A DNA stretch of 64,000 nucleotides. Source: Desulfovibrio legallii. Lineage in GTDB: Bacteria; Desulfobacterota; Desulfovibrionia; Desulfovibrionales; Desulfovibrionaceae. Shown here piece by piece: positions 1-10,294 of the stretch (the stretch's first letter is position 1; the number at the start of each line of letters is the position of its first letter). The translations under genes and the position numbers were made by a program. Location of the stretch: assembly GCF_004309735.1 (NCBI RefSeq), contig NZ_SIXC01000005.1, forward strand, positions 62,001 through 126,000, written 5' to 3'. A model generated the notes under the pieces. It saw only the letters and a list, made by a program, of their open reading frames with translations. It did not search any database and was not told the origin of the DNA.

Positions 1-276
1 AGTGACGCCGTGCAGCAGGGCCGCCGCGGGGCCGCCAACATCCGGCGGCAGAAGGAGCAGCTCTGGGCGCGGGTCAAGCCCACGCTGGTGCGCATTTCCG
101 GCTTGCGCCTGGTGGTGGACCGCGCGGGCCTGCGGGCGGACATGACCCAGGTCTATGCGGACAGCGCGGGCCACAGCGACCGGGGCACCAAGACCCTCCA
201 ACTGCGTTTCGACGGCAAGCGCTGGCGCATCGCCCGTGAGGACTGGGCAGCGCTGCCGCCCGCGCCCCAACCCTGA
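1..276 (+). CDS. C-terminal fragment of an L,D-transpeptidase/Cds6-like (SnoaL-like fold) protein
   Basis: The reading frame is open at the left edge of the window, so only the last 91 residues of a longer protein are present. The end reads KTLQLRFDGKRWRIAREDW. This resembles the C-terminal SnoaL/NTF2-like module found behind L,D-transpeptidase (YkuD) domains in Cds6-type envelope proteins, where such a module follows the catalytic domain. The catalytic domain would lie upstream of the window, so the enzymatic role is an inference. The stop codon is a TGA at 274-276, and the next gene starts 52 bases downstream on the same strand. An alternative is another periplasmic protein carrying the same C-terminal fold. 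Confidence 0.55.
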   Translation, partial: SDAVQQGRRGAANIRRQKEQLWARVKPTLVRISGLRLVVDRAGLRADMTQVYADSAGHSDRGTKTLQLRFDGKRWRIAREDWAALPPAPQP

Positions 277-328
277 CGCCGGTTGCGGCGTGGAGCCGAC
301 CTTGGGCTATAAGACCAACCTCTGCATC

Positions 329-1015
329 ATGTTCATGCCCGACGCGGGTCCGCGCCGCAGCTATCGGGTGCGGCAGGGCAGCTTCCGTCTGCTGCTTCTG
401 CTCTGCGCCAGTCTGCCTGTGTTCTGCGCACTGCTGGGCTGGCAGTGCTGGCGGCTGTGGCAGCAGAATCTACAGCTGCGCGAAAATGTGCTCCGTTTTG
501 AAAGCGATTACCAGGCCGCCCAGGCCACGGCCGAGCGCCTGGAAAATCTGGAGGCCCTGCTGCGGGAAGAAAATCTGTCCGGCAGGGAGCTGGTGCTGCG
601 CCGCCTCAACGCCGTAGACGAAGAGGAGGCCCCTCCTGCAGAGTCCGCGTCCGCCGATGGGCCGGGCCATGAGGCCTTCCCGGCCGTGGATACGGGGTAT
701 GTGGCGGTGAGCAACGTGCAGGTCCGCGCTTTGCGCGGGGGCAGGCTGCGCATTGCCCTGGACCTGCGCAATACGGACAGTCAGAAGATTGCCGTCGGCA
801 CGGTCAGCGCCGTGCTGCTCACGGCCGACGGCAAACGCCGTACCCTGGATGCGAACCCGGACAGCGCGGCCAGCTTTCGCATCAACCGTTTTAAGCGCGC
901 GGTCATGATGGTGGACGCGGGGCGCAGCCGTATGACCAACGCCCAGGTTTTCCTGGAAGTACATTCTCAGGATGGGGCGGTGGTCTTCCGTAATATTTTT
1001 CCTGTGGAGCGTTAG
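329..1015 (+). CDS. Hypothetical inner-membrane-anchored protein
   Basis: A 228-residue protein that I do not recognise. The first ATG in a sensible context is at 329, with a second in-frame ATG at 335; the open frame runs further upstream but overlaps the previous gene. A basic N-terminus (PRRSYRVRQG) is followed by one hydrophobic segment at about residues 21-42. Next comes a helical, coiled-coil-like stretch (about 47-90) rich in Q, E, L and A, an acidic linker, and a beta-rich C-terminal domain (about 115-228). This is the topology of a single-pass inner-membrane protein with a periplasmic domain. It follows the transpeptidase-like gene closely and may be co-transcribed with it, which hints at an envelope role. 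Its TAG stop lies inside the first palindrome of the downstream repeat. Confidence 0.7.
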   Translation: MFMPDAGPRRSYRVRQGSFRLLLLLCASLPVFCALLGWQCWRLWQQNLQLRENVLRFESDYQAAQATAERLENLEALLREENLSGRELVLRRLNAVDEEEAPPAESASADGPGHEAFPAVDTGYVAVSNVQVRALRGGRLRIALDLRNTDSQKIAVGTVSAVLLTADGKRRTLDANPDSAASFRINRFKRAVMMVDAGRSRMTNAQVFLEVHSQDGAVVFRNIFPVER

Positions 1016-1219
1016 GGCATTGCAATTTTGCAATGCCCTGGCGGTTGCGTAAGCAGACGCCCGCCGTGGAGGCGCAAGCGTAGCTGCAGCCGTTGCGGCG
1101 CAGGAGCTTGGCCCGTTACGGCGGGCAAAGACGGCAGCGCTATGCAGTTGCGCACGTAAGCGCCGGAACGCGCGTGCCGTAACCTTTCGCGTATGCATTC
1201 TCAAAGGTAATCTGCTCTG
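1014..1219 (+). repeat. Family A structured repeat, copy 1
   Basis: Begins with a perfect 26-base palindrome (AGGGCATTGCAA, two bases, then its reverse complement; 1014-1039). Next comes the block GGCGGTTGCGTAAGCAG, then GCCGTGGAGGCGCAAGCG, and it ends in a second hairpin (ACCTTT at about 1183, AAAGGT at 1203-1208). The same series recurs, complete or partial, at 6302, 9728, 18972, 25391 (inverted) and 34154 (inverted). It carries no open frame. The stop codon of the upstream gene is inside the first palindrome. With the next 100 bases it fills the gap before the M16 peptidase gene. Confidence 0.85.
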
Positions 1220-1327
1220 GCACGCGCGTATCTTCCTAGGGCGTCCGCAAAGGGCCGCCTTTCCCCACACGGGCCGACGCGCTGCCGTCGGCATCCCCAA
1301 AAATCCACTTCCTTTGAAGGAACAGCA

Positions 1328-4264
1328 ATGAACAAGCACGGTTTCACACTGTTTACGGAAAAAGATCTGCACGAGGTCGGCGGCACGGCGCGGCTCTGGC
1401 GGCACGAAGTCACGGGCACGGCGCTGCTTTCCGTCTGCAATACGGACGAGAATAAGTGTTTTGGGGTCAGCTTTCGCACGCCCCCGGCGGATTCCACAGG
1501 TGTGGCCCACATCCTGGAGCATTCTGTGCTCTGCGGTTCGGCCAAGTATCCGGTGAAGGAACCCTTTGTGGAACTGCTCAAGGGCTCTCTGCAGACCTTT
1601 CTTAATGCCTTCACCTTTCCGGACAAGACCTGCTATCCCGTAGCCAGCTGCAATCTGCGCGATTTTTACAACCTGGTGGATGTCTACATCGACGCCGTGT
1701 TCCATCCGCGCATCAGCGAAGACATCTTCAAACAGGAGGGCTGGCATGTGGAGGCCCCTGCGTCCGACGGTCCCTGGGCCTACAAGGGCGTGGTCTATAA
1801 TGAGATGAAGGGCGTTTATTCTTCGCCCGATTCCATCCTGGCCGAGCAGAGCCAGCAGGCCCTGTTCCCGAACACCCTGTACAGCCTGGATTCCGGCGGC
1901 AATCCTGAGCACATCCCGGACCTGACCTATACGGCCTTTCACGATTTTCACAGCCGTTACTACCACCCCAGCAATGCCCGCTTTTTCTTCTGGGGCGACG
2001 ACCCGGAGGAGGAGCGTCTGCGCCTGCTGGACGAAGCCCTGCAGGGTTACGCGGCCCGGCCCGTGGATTCCGTCGTGCCCCTGCAGCCCCGGCTCACCAC
2101 GCCCCGGCGGCTGGAACTGCCCTATGCCGCAGCGGCGGGCGAAACCCGCGCCCTGTTTACGGTCAACTGGCTGCTGGGCGAACGCGGCGACGTGCACCAG
2201 GCTCTGCTTATGGAAATGCTGGAGCACGTTCTGGAAGGTCTGCCCGGTTCGCCCCTGCGCAAGGCGCTGATCGCCTCCGGTCTGGGCGAGGACACCACTG
2301 GCTGCGGTCTGGAAACGGACCTGCGCCAGATGTACTACTCCACAGGCCTCAAGGGCGTGGCCCCGGCCGACGTAGCCCAGGCCGAGGCCCTTATTTTTGA
2401 TACGTTGGCGGACCTGACACGCACGGGCATTCCCGCCGCCGCTGTGGAGGCTGCCGTCAACAGCGTGGAATTTGCCTACCGCGAGAACAATTCCGGGCGC
2501 TTTCCCCGCGGACTGAGCGCCATGATTCAGGCCCTCTCCACCTGGCTTTACGACGGCGATCCCTTGGCCCCCTTGGCCTGGGAGGCGCCGCTCACCGCCA
2601 TTAAGGACCGTCTGGCCGCCGGTGAAAAGCTGTTTGAAGCGGCCATTGCCGACAACTTCCTGAATAACGCCCACCGCGCCACGGTGGTGCTGCTGCCCGA
2701 CGCCGGACTGGGCGCGCGGCGGGAGGCGGACGAGGCCGCCCGTGTGGCCGCCGTGCAGGCCGCTGCCGGACCGGAGGAACGCGCCGCCCTGGTGGCGGAA
2801 ACCCGTCGTCTGCAGGAAGCCCAGACCGCGCCCGACAGCCCGGAGGCCCTGGCCAGCATCCCGGCCCTGGGCCTGGACGATCTGCCGCGAGAAAACGCCG
2901 TTATCCCCCGCGCTGTAGCCCAATGGCCGGAAACGGCCCTCAGCCATGAGCTGCCCACCAGGGGCATTGCCTACGTCACCCTGTTGTTGCCGCTGGAAAA
3001 CGTGCCCGACCGCCTGGCCCCCCTGCTGCCCCTGTTTGCCCGCAGTCTCACGGAAACAGGCACGGCCCGGCGGGACTATACGGAACTGGGCGCGCTCATG
3101 GCCGCCAAAACCGGCGGCCTGGGGGCCGACCCCTTGCTGGGGGTGGTGCGCGGCAGCCGCAAGACCGTGAGCTGCCTCAGCCTGTCGGGCAAGACGGTGT
3201 ATGATAAGCTGCCGGATCTCTTTGAACTTGTGGCCGAAGTTTTGTTGGAGCCCCAGACCGATGCGGCTGTGTTGGGCGAGCGCCTGCGCCAGATGCTGCT
3301 GGAGGCCAGGGCGCGGCTGGAACACGGCCTGCAGGCAGCGGGGCACGCCGCTGTGAGCGCCCGGCTGCGGGCGCGGTACACGGGCGCGGGGGCCCTGGCC
3401 GAACGCACCACGGGCCTGAGCTATCTGGAAAGCGTGCGCGGCTATCTGCGGCGTCTGGAGGCCGAGCCGCAAGCCCTGCTGGACGATCTGGAAGAGCTGC
3501 GCCGTCGCATTGTGGCCCGGCCCGGCGCTGTGTTTGACTGCACGGCCGAGGCCGAGGGCCTGGCCCTGGCCGAAACCCACGCCCGGCAGCTGCTGCGGGC
3601 CCTGCCGCCCGTGCGGGCCGGCGGGCGGGGCGATTTGGGCGCGGCCCCCCTGGATCTGCCTGCTGGTGAAGCCTTTGTGGCCCCCGCCCAGATCAACTAT
3701 GTGGGCAAGGCCGCCAACCTCTATGATTTGGGCTACACCTATCACGGTTCGGCCAGCGCCATCCTGCGCTATCTGCGCATGGGCTATCTGTGGGAGCAGG
3801 TGCGCGTGCGCGGCGGGGCCTACGGGGCCTTTTGCGGTCTGGACCGCCTGGGCGGCACCCTGGTCTGCTCTTCCTACCGCGATCCCAATGTGGACGACAC
3901 CCTGAGCGCCTTTGACGGCATGGCGGATTTTCTGCGCTCCTTTACCCCAGATGCGGCCCAGCTCACCCAGGCCATTGTGGGGGCCATCGGCGATCTGGAC
4001 GCCTATCAACTTCCCGACGCTAAGGGCGCGCAGTCTCTGGCCCGCTGGCTCACGGACGATACGGACGCGGCCCGCGCGCTCATGCGTGAGGAAATCCTCG
4101 GCACCACGCCGCGTCACTTTAAAGAGTTTGCCGACGTGCTGGCCACGGCCGCGCGCGAGGGGGCCGTTTGCGTGCTGGGCGGGCCCAAAACCCGGGCCGC
4201 GGCTGCGGCCCACGGCTGGCCCATGCAGAAACTGGTGGAAACCCAGGGGGGCACGGAGAACTAG
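1328..4264 (+). CDS. M16C-family zinc metallopeptidase (insulinase/PreP-like)
   Basis: A 978-residue protein matching the presequence-protease branch of the M16 family, large two-halved peptidases that degrade peptides inside a closed chamber. The inverted zinc motif HxxEH is present as HILEH (H61, E64, H65), followed by SVLCGS and PVKEPF, which are typical of M16C proteins. The segment VVYNEMKGVYSSPD, about 100 residues on, contains the likely third zinc ligand. The C-terminal half has the family-typical segment YLRMGYLWEQVRVRGGAYG. The length fits the usual 970-1000 residues, so the gene looks intact. There is no signal peptide, so it is probably cytoplasmic. The start has GAAGGA eight bases upstream. 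The TAG stop overlaps the left end of a family B repeat. Confidence 0.92.
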   Translation: MNKHGFTLFTEKDLHEVGGTARLWRHEVTGTALLSVCNTDENKCFGVSFRTPPADSTGVAHILEHSVLCGSAKYPVKEPFVELLKGSLQTFLNAFTFPDKTCYPVASCNLRDFYNLVDVYIDAVFHPRISEDIFKQEGWHVEAPASDGPWAYKGVVYNEMKGVYSSPDSILAEQSQQALFPNTLYSLDSGGNPEHIPDLTYTAFHDFHSRYYHPSNARFFFWGDDPEEERLRLLDEALQGYAARPVDSVVPLQPRLTTPRRLELPYAAAAGETRALFTVNWLLGERGDVHQALLMEMLEHVLEGLPGSPLRKALIASGLGEDTTGCGLETDLRQMYYSTGLKGVAPADVAQAEALIFDTLADLTRTGIPAAAVEAAVNSVEFAYRENNSGRFPRGLSAMIQALSTWLYDGDPLAPLAWEAPLTAIKDRLAAGEKLFEAAIADNFLNNAHRATVVLLPDAGLGARREADEAARVAAVQAAAGPEERAALVAETRRLQEAQTAPDSPEALASIPALGLDDLPRENAVIPRAVAQWPETALSHELPTRGIAYVTLLLPLENVPDRLAPLLPLFARSLTETGTARRDYTELGALMAAKTGGLGADPLLGVVRGSRKTVSCLSLSGKTVYDKLPDLFELVAEVLLEPQTDAAVLGERLRQMLLEARARLEHGLQAAGHAAVSARLRARYTGAGALAERTTGLSYLESVRGYLRRLEAEPQALLDDLEELRRRIVARPGAVFDCTAEAEGLALAETHARQLLRALPPVRAGGRGDLGAAPLDLPAGEAFVAPAQINYVGKAANLYDLGYTYHGSASAILRYLRMGYLWEQVRVRGGAYGAFCGLDRLGGTLVCSSYRDPNVDDTLSAFDGMADFLRSFTPDAAQLTQAIVGAIGDLDAYQLPDAKGAQSLARWLTDDTDAARALMREEILGTTPRHFKEFADVLATAAREGAVCVLGGPKTRAAAAAHGWPMQKLVETQGGTEN

Positions 4265-4389
4265 AGCCGTTAGCGAATGAAATGAGCTAACTGCTCTGCA
4301 AGGATTTTCTTGAAAATCCTTGCCACGAAATGCGCGAAGGCAGGCTTTTGCCTGCCGTAAGTGAGCATTTCAAGTGTTAAATGCTCTAG
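4261..4389 (+). repeat. Family B four-hairpin repeat, copy 1
   Basis: A 129-base element nearly identical to those at 33881-34009 and 61453-61581, all in the same orientation. It opens with CTAGAGC and closes with TGCTCTAG. In between it folds into four hairpins in series: a TTAG/CTAA arm pair, AAGGATTTTC/GAAAATCCTT, GGCAGGC/GCCTGCC and GAGCATTT/AAATGCTC. Copy 1 has CCG where the others have CAG near the left end, which weakens the first stem. Its left end supplies the TAG stop of the M16 peptidase gene. No coding capacity. Confidence 0.9.
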
Positions 4390-4447
4390 GCTGACGGCCC
4401 CGGCAATATCCTCTTGCGCCGTGCAAGCGGGCGTGCGCGCCGCTGAA

Positions 4448-4521
4448 CAGAAACCCGGCCAGAAACCCGGCCAGAAACCCGGCAGGACAGGCAACCATGG
4501 CCTGATCCTGCCGGGTTTCTG
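4448..4521. repeat. Triplicated 12-base unit forming a long hairpin
   Basis: The 12-mer CAGAAACCCGGC occurs three times head to tail (4448-4459, 4460-4471, 4472-4483). Its reverse complement occurs once at 4510-4521. The third copy plus four bases pairs perfectly over 16 bp with 4506-4521, leaving an 18-base loop, and the other two copies offer alternative registers. There is no T tract, so it is not a standard terminator. The rest of the 4390-4906 gap holds only the sat promoter and leader. Confidence 0.7.
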
Positions 4522-4690
4522 CGCTGGTCTGGCGTCACGCCGGGGGCGGGCCGGGTTGTCTTCTGCATATTTTCCCGGACGGAAAAAGCAGCAGCGCGGC
4601 CAAGGCCTGCGCCATGCTTGAGAAAAAAAGCGCCATCAGCCTTTTTTGACGCCGGACGGGCACACTTTTTTCATATTTCCCCCTTCTCTT

Positions 4691-4719
4691 TTGCCGTGGT
4701 TCAGGCTATGCTGAATTAT
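4691..4719 (+). promoter_or_regulatory. Candidate sigma-70 promoter of sat
   Basis: TTGCCG (4691-4696), 17 bases, then AATTAT (4714-4719), upstream of sat. A second possible -35, TTGACT at 4791-4796, has only a weak -10 (CAAGAT) at the right distance. Either choice leaves a long 5' leader of roughly 90-180 bases before the start codon at 4907. Confidence 0.45.
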
Positions 4720-4906
4720 CCGTAAACGGGACAGCACCGCCCCCGGTCTTCTTTTTGGGGTGCGGAGCCGAGATTTTTTTGGGGAGATGGTTGACTTTTT
4801 GTTAGATTATTCACAAGATGCTTTTGAAAGCAGTCCTCCCTCTTGGCGCGCCGGCACGCCAGCCCCAGGGGGAGGCGCCCATAACCAAAACACGGAGGAT
4901 TTCGCG

Positions 4907-6178
4907 ATGTCCAAACTGGTAGCTCCTCATGGCGGCAAGGGCCTGGTCTGTTGCCTTCTGGAAGGCAAGGCCCTGGAAGACGAAAAGAAAAAAGCCGCTG
5001 GCTTGAAGCAGATCGAAATTTCTTCTCGCGCCAAGGGCGACCTGATCATGATGGGCATTGGCGGCTTTTCGCCCCTCAAAGGCTTCATGAACAAGGCCGA
5101 CTGGAAGAGCGTTTGCGAAAAAATGACGCTTTCCGACGGCACCTTCTGGCCCGTTCCGGTGACCCTGGACATCGCCGCCGCTGATGCCAAGGGCCTGAAA
5201 CCCGGTGAGGAAGTGGCCCTGGTCCGCAAGGGCGAGATTATGGCCACCATGAAGGTCGAGGAAGTCTACGAGATGACCGAGGCCGACAAAAAGTGGGAAT
5301 GCGAGCTGGTGTTCAAAGGCTCCGGCCCGGACTCCGAAAAGTTTTGGGAAGTGGCCCCCAGCGACCACCCCGGCGTGAAAATGGTGCTGGCCCAGAAGGA
5401 ATTCAACCTGGCCGGCCCCGTCAAAGTGCTTTCGCAGGGCGAATATCCTGAGAAGTTCCCCGGTGTGTACATGACCCCCGCCCAGCTGCGCGCCAAGATG
5501 GACGAACGCGGCTGGCAGAAAGTGGCCGCCCTGCAGCTGCGCAACCCCATGCACCGCTCGCATGAATACCTGGCCAAAATTGCCGTGGAAGTCTGCGACG
5601 GCGTGGTCATCCACTCTCTGGTGGGCTCCCTCAAGCCCGGCGACATCCCGGCCGAAGTCCGCGTGAAGTGCATTGACACCTTGGTGGACAAATACTTTGT
5701 CAAAGACTTCGTCATCCAGGCCGGTTATCCTCTGGACATGCGCTACGCCGGGCCCCGCGAAGCCCTGCTGCACGCCACCTTCCGCCAGAACTACGGCATC
5801 AACAACCTCATCGTGGGCCGCGACCACGCCGGTGTGGGCGACTTCTACGGCATGTTTGAAGCGCAGGAAATCTTCCGCAAGATTCCCCAGCCCGCCGAAG
5901 AAGGCAAGCGCCTGCTCTGCCATCCGCTGAACATCGACTGGACCTTCTACTGCAAAAAGTGCGACGGCATGGCCAGCATGCGCACCTGCCCCCACGGCAA
6001 GGAAGATCGCGTTATCCTGTCCGGCACCAAGCTGCGCAAGATGCTCTCCGAAGGCGCGGAAGTGCCGGATCACTTCGGCCGTGAAGAAGTGCTCGTTATC
6101 CTGCGTGAGTACTATTCCAGCCTCACCGAAAAGGTGGAAATCAAAATGCAGCGCGCCGCTTCCGGCTCGACCATGTAA
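4907..6178 (+). CDS. sat: Sulfate adenylyltransferase (ATP sulfurylase), dissimilatory type
   Basis: Forms adenosine 5'-phosphosulfate and pyrophosphate from ATP and sulfate, the first cytoplasmic step of sulfate respiration. The protein has 423 residues. The nucleotide-binding signature [13 protein letters not shown] and the later [12 protein letters not shown] loop are both intact. A Cys/His cluster near the C-terminus (CKKC, eight residues, CPH) fits the metal-site motif known in Desulfovibrio ATP sulfurylases. An upstream in-frame ATG at 4760 would add 49 residues without homology. The start at 4907 gives the family-typical N-terminus [10 protein letters not shown] and has GGAGGA upstream. 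The gene stands alone, without aprBA or a pyrophosphatase beside it, and has its own promoter and terminator. Confidence 0.97.
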   Translation: MSKLVAPHGGKGLVCCLLEGKALEDEKKKAAGLKQIEISSRAKGDLIMMGIGGFSPLKGFMNKADWKSVCEKMTLSDGTFWPVPVTLDIAAADAKGLKPGEEVALVRKGEIMATMKVEEVYEMTEADKKWECELVFKGSGPDSEKFWEVAPSDHPGVKMVLAQKEFNLAGPVKVLSQGEYPEKFPGVYMTPAQLRAKMDERGWQKVAALQLRNPMHRSHEYLAKIAVEVCDGVVIHSLVGSLKPGDIPAEVRVKCIDTLVDKYFVKDFVIQAGYPLDMRYAGPREALLHATFRQNYGINNLIVGRDHAGVGDFYGMFEAQEIFRKIPQPAEEGKRLLCHPLNIDWTFYCKKCDGMASMRTCPHGKEDRVILSGTKLRKMLSEGAEVPDHFGREEVLVILREYYSSLTEKVEIKMQRAASGSTM

Positions 6179-6208
6179 GTTCGGCTCCGGAACAACGCCA
6201 TCACAACA

Positions 6209-6240
6209 TCAAGAGGCGCCCGCAAGGGCGCCTCTTGTTA
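6209..6240 (+). terminator. Rho-independent terminator of sat
   Basis: AAGAGGCGCCC, loop GCAA, GGGCGCCTCTT, followed by GTTATTTTCT. A strong GC stem with a T-rich tail 30 bases after the sat stop codon. Confidence 0.85.
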
Positions 6241-6301
6241 TTTTCTGCGTGGGCGCAAACGCCTTGCTGCAGTGTTGCCGCGTGTTGTGTCAGGAGGTTG
6301 C

Positions 6302-6345
6302 AGGGCATTTCAATGTTACAATGCCCTGGCGGTTGCGTAAGCAGT
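6302..6345 (+). repeat. Family A structured repeat, copy 2 (truncated)
   Basis: Only the first part is present: the terminal hairpin AGGGCATT/AATGCCCT (6302-6327), then GGCGGTTGCGTAAGCAG. The sequence then leaves the family consensus. It lies between the sat terminator and the lepA stop codon, which is 25 bases away. Confidence 0.75.
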
Positions 6346-6369
6346 GGCCAGCGCAATTGCAAGTGGAGC

Positions 6370-8175
6370 CTATTCGTCGCCCACTTTGAGCGCGGCCAAA
6401 AAAGCCTCCTGCGGCAGTTCCACATTGCCCATGCGCTTCATGCGTTTTTTGCCTTCCTTCTGTTTTTCCAACAGCTTACGCTTGCGGGTAATGTCGCCGC
6501 CGTAGCACTTGGCGGTCACGTCCTTGCGGAAGGCCGAGACGGTTTCGCGGGCAATGATCTTTTGGCCGATGGCAGCCTGGATGGCTACCTGGAAGAGCTG
6601 GCGCGGGATGCTGCGCTTAAGTTTGAGGGCCAGGGCCCGGCCGTAGGTATAGGCGCGGTCGCGGTGCACGATGACGGCCAGAGCGTCCACGGGTTCGCCA
6701 TTGAGCAGAATGTCCAGGCGCACCAGGTCCGCAGCGCGGTAGTCCAGCGGGTGGTAGTCCATGGAGGCGTAGCCCTTGGTGGCGGACTTGAGCCGGTCAA
6801 AAAAGTCGTAGACGATTTCGGCAAAGGGCAGTTCGTAGGTGAGCACCACGCGGTTGGTGGCCAGATAGTGCAGGTTTTTTTGGAAGCCGCGCTTTTCTTC
6901 GCACAGTTTCATGACGTTGCCCACGTATTCGTTGGGCACATGGATATCCATGTTCACATAGGGTTCATAGAGCGCGCGGATTTTGGTGGGGTCCGGCAGG
7001 CGGCTGGGGTTGTCGATCTCCAGGGTTTTGCCGTCGCTGGTTTCCACCTTGTAGATAACCGAAGGGGCAGTGGCGATGAGACCGACTTCGAACTCCCGCT
7101 CCAGGCGCTCCTGAATGATTTCCATGTGCAGCAGGCCCAGAAAGCCGCAGCGGAAGCCAAAGCCCAGAGCCTGCGAGGTTTCCGGTTCAAAGGTAAAGGC
7201 CGCGTCATTAAGCTGCAGCTTTTCCAGCGCGGCCTTAAGGTTTTCGTAGTCTTCAGACTCGGTGGGGTAGAGCCCGCAGAAGACCATGGGCTTTACGTCC
7301 TTGAAGCCCGGCACGGGGGCATCGGCGGGGTTGTCGGCCAGAGTAATGGTGTCGCCCACCTTGGCGTCGCCCAAGGCCTTGATGGAGCCGCACAAAAAGC
7401 CCACTTCACCAGCCTGCAGCTGGGGCACGTCCTTGGCTTCGGGGGAGAACACGCCCAGACGCAGCACTTCATATTCCTTGCCCGTGCTCATAAGGCGCAC
7501 CGTGTCGCCCACGCGCGCGCGGCCGTCCATGACCCGAAACAGGATTACCACGCCCTGGTAACTGTCGTACCAGGAGTCAAAAATCAGCGCTTTGAGCGGA
7601 GCTTCGGGGTTGCCCTCCGGCGCGGGCAGGCGGTGGACAATGGCCTCCAGCACCTGGTCCACGCCCTGCCCGGTCTTGGCCGAAACAGGCAAGGCCTCGG
7701 AGCAGTCCAGGCCGATGCTTTCTTCTATTTCGGCCTTGACGCGCTCCACATCCGAGCTGGGCAGGTCTATTTTGTTCAGTACGGGGATGATTTCGTGGTC
7801 GTGGTCCAGGGCCAGGTAAACGTTGGCCAGGGTCTGCGCTTCCACGCCCTGGGTGGCGTCCACCACCAGCAGGGCGCCTTCGCAGGCCGCCAGGGAGCGC
7901 GAAACTTCGTAATTGAAGTCCACATGGCCGGGCGTATCAATGAGGTTAAGCTCGTAGGTGCGGCCGTCGGCGGCAGTGTAGGGAATGCGCACGGTTTGCG
8001 CCTTAATGGTGATGCCGCGCTCACGCTCCAGGTCCATCCTGTCCAGATACTGCTGGCGGGCCTCACGCTGGCTGACCACGTTGGTCAGTTCCAGAATGCG
8101 GTCGGCCAAGGTGGATTTACCATGGTCGATGTGGGCAATGATGCAAAAATTGCGGATGTGGTCCTGTTTGGGCAT
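6370..8175 (-). CDS. lepA: Elongation factor 4 (translational GTPase LepA)
   Basis: A 601-residue ribosome-associated GTPase that back-translocates or remodels stalled ribosomes and is linked to ribosome biogenesis. The G1 loop AHIDHGKST lies at residues 14-22. The G3 motif DTPGH and the G4 motif NKID are present. The LepA-specific C-terminal part ends in [21 protein letters not shown] and has the expected length (about 600). The frame extends 26 codons upstream, but [10 protein letters not shown] at 8175 is the conserved LepA start and has AGGA ten bases before it. It is convergent with sat and monocistronic. Confidence 0.97.
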   Translation of the reverse strand: MPKQDHIRNFCIIAHIDHGKSTLADRILELTNVVSQREARQQYLDRMDLERERGITIKAQTVRIPYTAADGRTYELNLIDTPGHVDFNYEVSRSLAACEGALLVVDATQGVEAQTLANVYLALDHDHEIIPVLNKIDLPSSDVERVKAEIEESIGLDCSEALPVSAKTGQGVDQVLEAIVHRLPAPEGNPEAPLKALIFDSWYDSYQGVVILFRVMDGRARVGDTVRLMSTGKEYEVLRLGVFSPEAKDVPQLQAGEVGFLCGSIKALGDAKVGDTITLADNPADAPVPGFKDVKPMVFCGLYPTESEDYENLKAALEKLQLNDAAFTFEPETSQALGFGFRCGFLGLLHMEIIQERLEREFEVGLIATAPSVIYKVETSDGKTLEIDNPSRLPDPTKIRALYEPYVNMDIHVPNEYVGNVMKLCEEKRGFQKNLHYLATNRVVLTYELPFAEIVYDFFDRLKSATKGYASMDYHPLDYRAADLVRLDILLNGEPVDALAVIVHRDRAYTYGRALALKLKRSIPRQLFQVAIQAAIGQKIIARETVSAFRKDVTAKCYGGDITRKRKLLEKQKEGKKRMKRMGNVELPQEAFLAALKVGDE

Positions 8176-8215
8176 GGCGTGTTCCTGCGGCCTGAGTAAC
8201 GTTTTTGAGCAGAAT

Positions 8216-8244
8216 TCTATAACCAAGTTCCGCGCAAAAGTCCA
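8216..8244 (-). promoter_or_regulatory. Candidate sigma-70 promoter of lepA
   Basis: On the minus strand, TGGACT (8244-8239), a 17-base spacer and TATAGA (8221-8216), about 40 bases upstream of the lepA start. The rest of the 8176-8501 gap holds the atpE terminator and otherwise nothing I can identify. Confidence 0.5.
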
Positions 8245-8451
8245 TGTGTCCATGGGGCCGCGACAGCTTTGCGCGCGGTGGTTGCGGAGCAGAATCTACG
8301 CCCCCGCGAAGGGACGACCGAACAAGCCGCAATGACGCTGCGCTCGTCGGCTGCGGAGCAGGGCACAAGTGCGCCATGGGCGGGAGGAACTCCGGTTTGG
8401 TGCGGGCTCGCGCCGCGTGCCGCAACGCGGCGCACTGCCGCCCACGACACG

Positions 8452-8476
8452 AAAAAGGCGGCCCCGAGGAGCCGCC
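8452..8476 (-). terminator. Rho-independent terminator after atpE
   Basis: On the minus strand, GGCGGC, an eight-base loop, GCCGCC, then TTTTT. It lies 26 bases past the atpE stop codon and closes the atpZ-I-B-E operon. Confidence 0.75.
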
Positions 8477-8501
8477 CTTGTGGACAATGGCTGGTCCGGC
8501 C

Positions 8502-9639
<1,138 letters not shown>

Positions 9640-9727
9640 GAGCCATGCCTCCTGTGCCTAGGCGCTGTGCGCCGGTTGCTGTGTGGCCCGAGGGCCGTTC
9701 CCCAGAAAAATTGTCTTCCGCCGTTCT

Positions 9728-9864
9728 AGGGCATTGCAACCTTGCAATGCTCTGCGGTTGCGTAAGCAGCCGCCTGCCGTAGAGGCATAAGCGCAATTTG
9801 TTTGCGCGCTTAAGCGCCGGAACGGGCGTGCCGTAAACTTTGAGAAGACATATTCGCAAAGTTT
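9728..9864 (+). repeat. Family A structured repeat, copy 3 (inside the atp operon)
   Basis: The terminal hairpin AGGGCATTGCAA/TTGCAATGCTCT is followed by GCGGTTGCGTAAGCAG and a degenerate GCCGTAGAGGCATAAGCG. The end hairpin is AAACTTTG (9835-9842) with CAAAGTTT (9857-9864). Compared with copy 1 (ACCTTT/AAAGGT), both arms of that end stem have changed together. It lies between atpI and atpB, and the atpI stop codon is within the end hairpin. Confidence 0.85.
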
Positions 9865-10294
9865 ATCTGCGCTGGCGTCCGGCTTTGCCCTGTTCGTGCG
9901 CGGCCAGAGCGTAGCTGAGCAGCGCACAGGCGCAGGCCGTGGCCATGCCGCCCAGCAGAGCCAGGGGCGGCGCGGCCCAGTGGACCAGGGCGGCGTACAG
10001 AATCGCGGCCACCACGGCCAGCCGGCCCAGCCAGCGCACAATGACAATGCGCAGAAAGGCCGTGCTGTAATCGCCCAGGCCGCGGCGCAGAAAGAAACGC
10101 GCCAGGCACCAGAACGTCCAGGCCATGACGGCCAAACCTACCCCGAACCAGAAAACCCAGGGGGTAACCGCAAAGAGCAGACCCCCGCCCAGCAGCGCCA
10201 GCGCTGTGAGCAAAATTTCGTTGCGCAGCAGGGCCCGTACAGCGGGATGGTCAATGCCGCGTCGCCATAACCAGGCGTCAATGCTATGGAACAT
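9863..10294 (-). CDS. atpI: ATP synthase subunit I (AtpI-like)
   Basis: A 143-residue membrane protein with four predicted hydrophobic segments, in the usual position before atpB. Family members help assemble the c-ring. The start MFHSIDAW at 10294 overlaps the end of the upstream atpZ-like gene by 11 bases, which suggests translational coupling. The longer open frame to 10426 would overlap deeply and adds only low-complexity basic sequence. Identification rests on size, topology and operon position, because AtpI sequences are poorly conserved. Confidence 0.75.
   Translation of the reverse strand: MFHSIDAWLWRRGIDHPAVRALLRNEILLTALALLGGGLLFAVTPWVFWFGVGLAVMAWTFWCLARFFLRRGLGDYSTAFLRIVIVRWLGRLAVVAAILYAALVHWAAPPLALLGGMATACACALLSYALAAHEQGKAGRQRR

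Noticed and set aside
470-4213. A 1247-codon open frame on the minus strand over the M16 peptidase gene
   Set aside because: It is antisense to a clear peptidase gene, rich in Gly/Gln/His/Arg, has no recognisable domain and arises from GC-rich codon bias.
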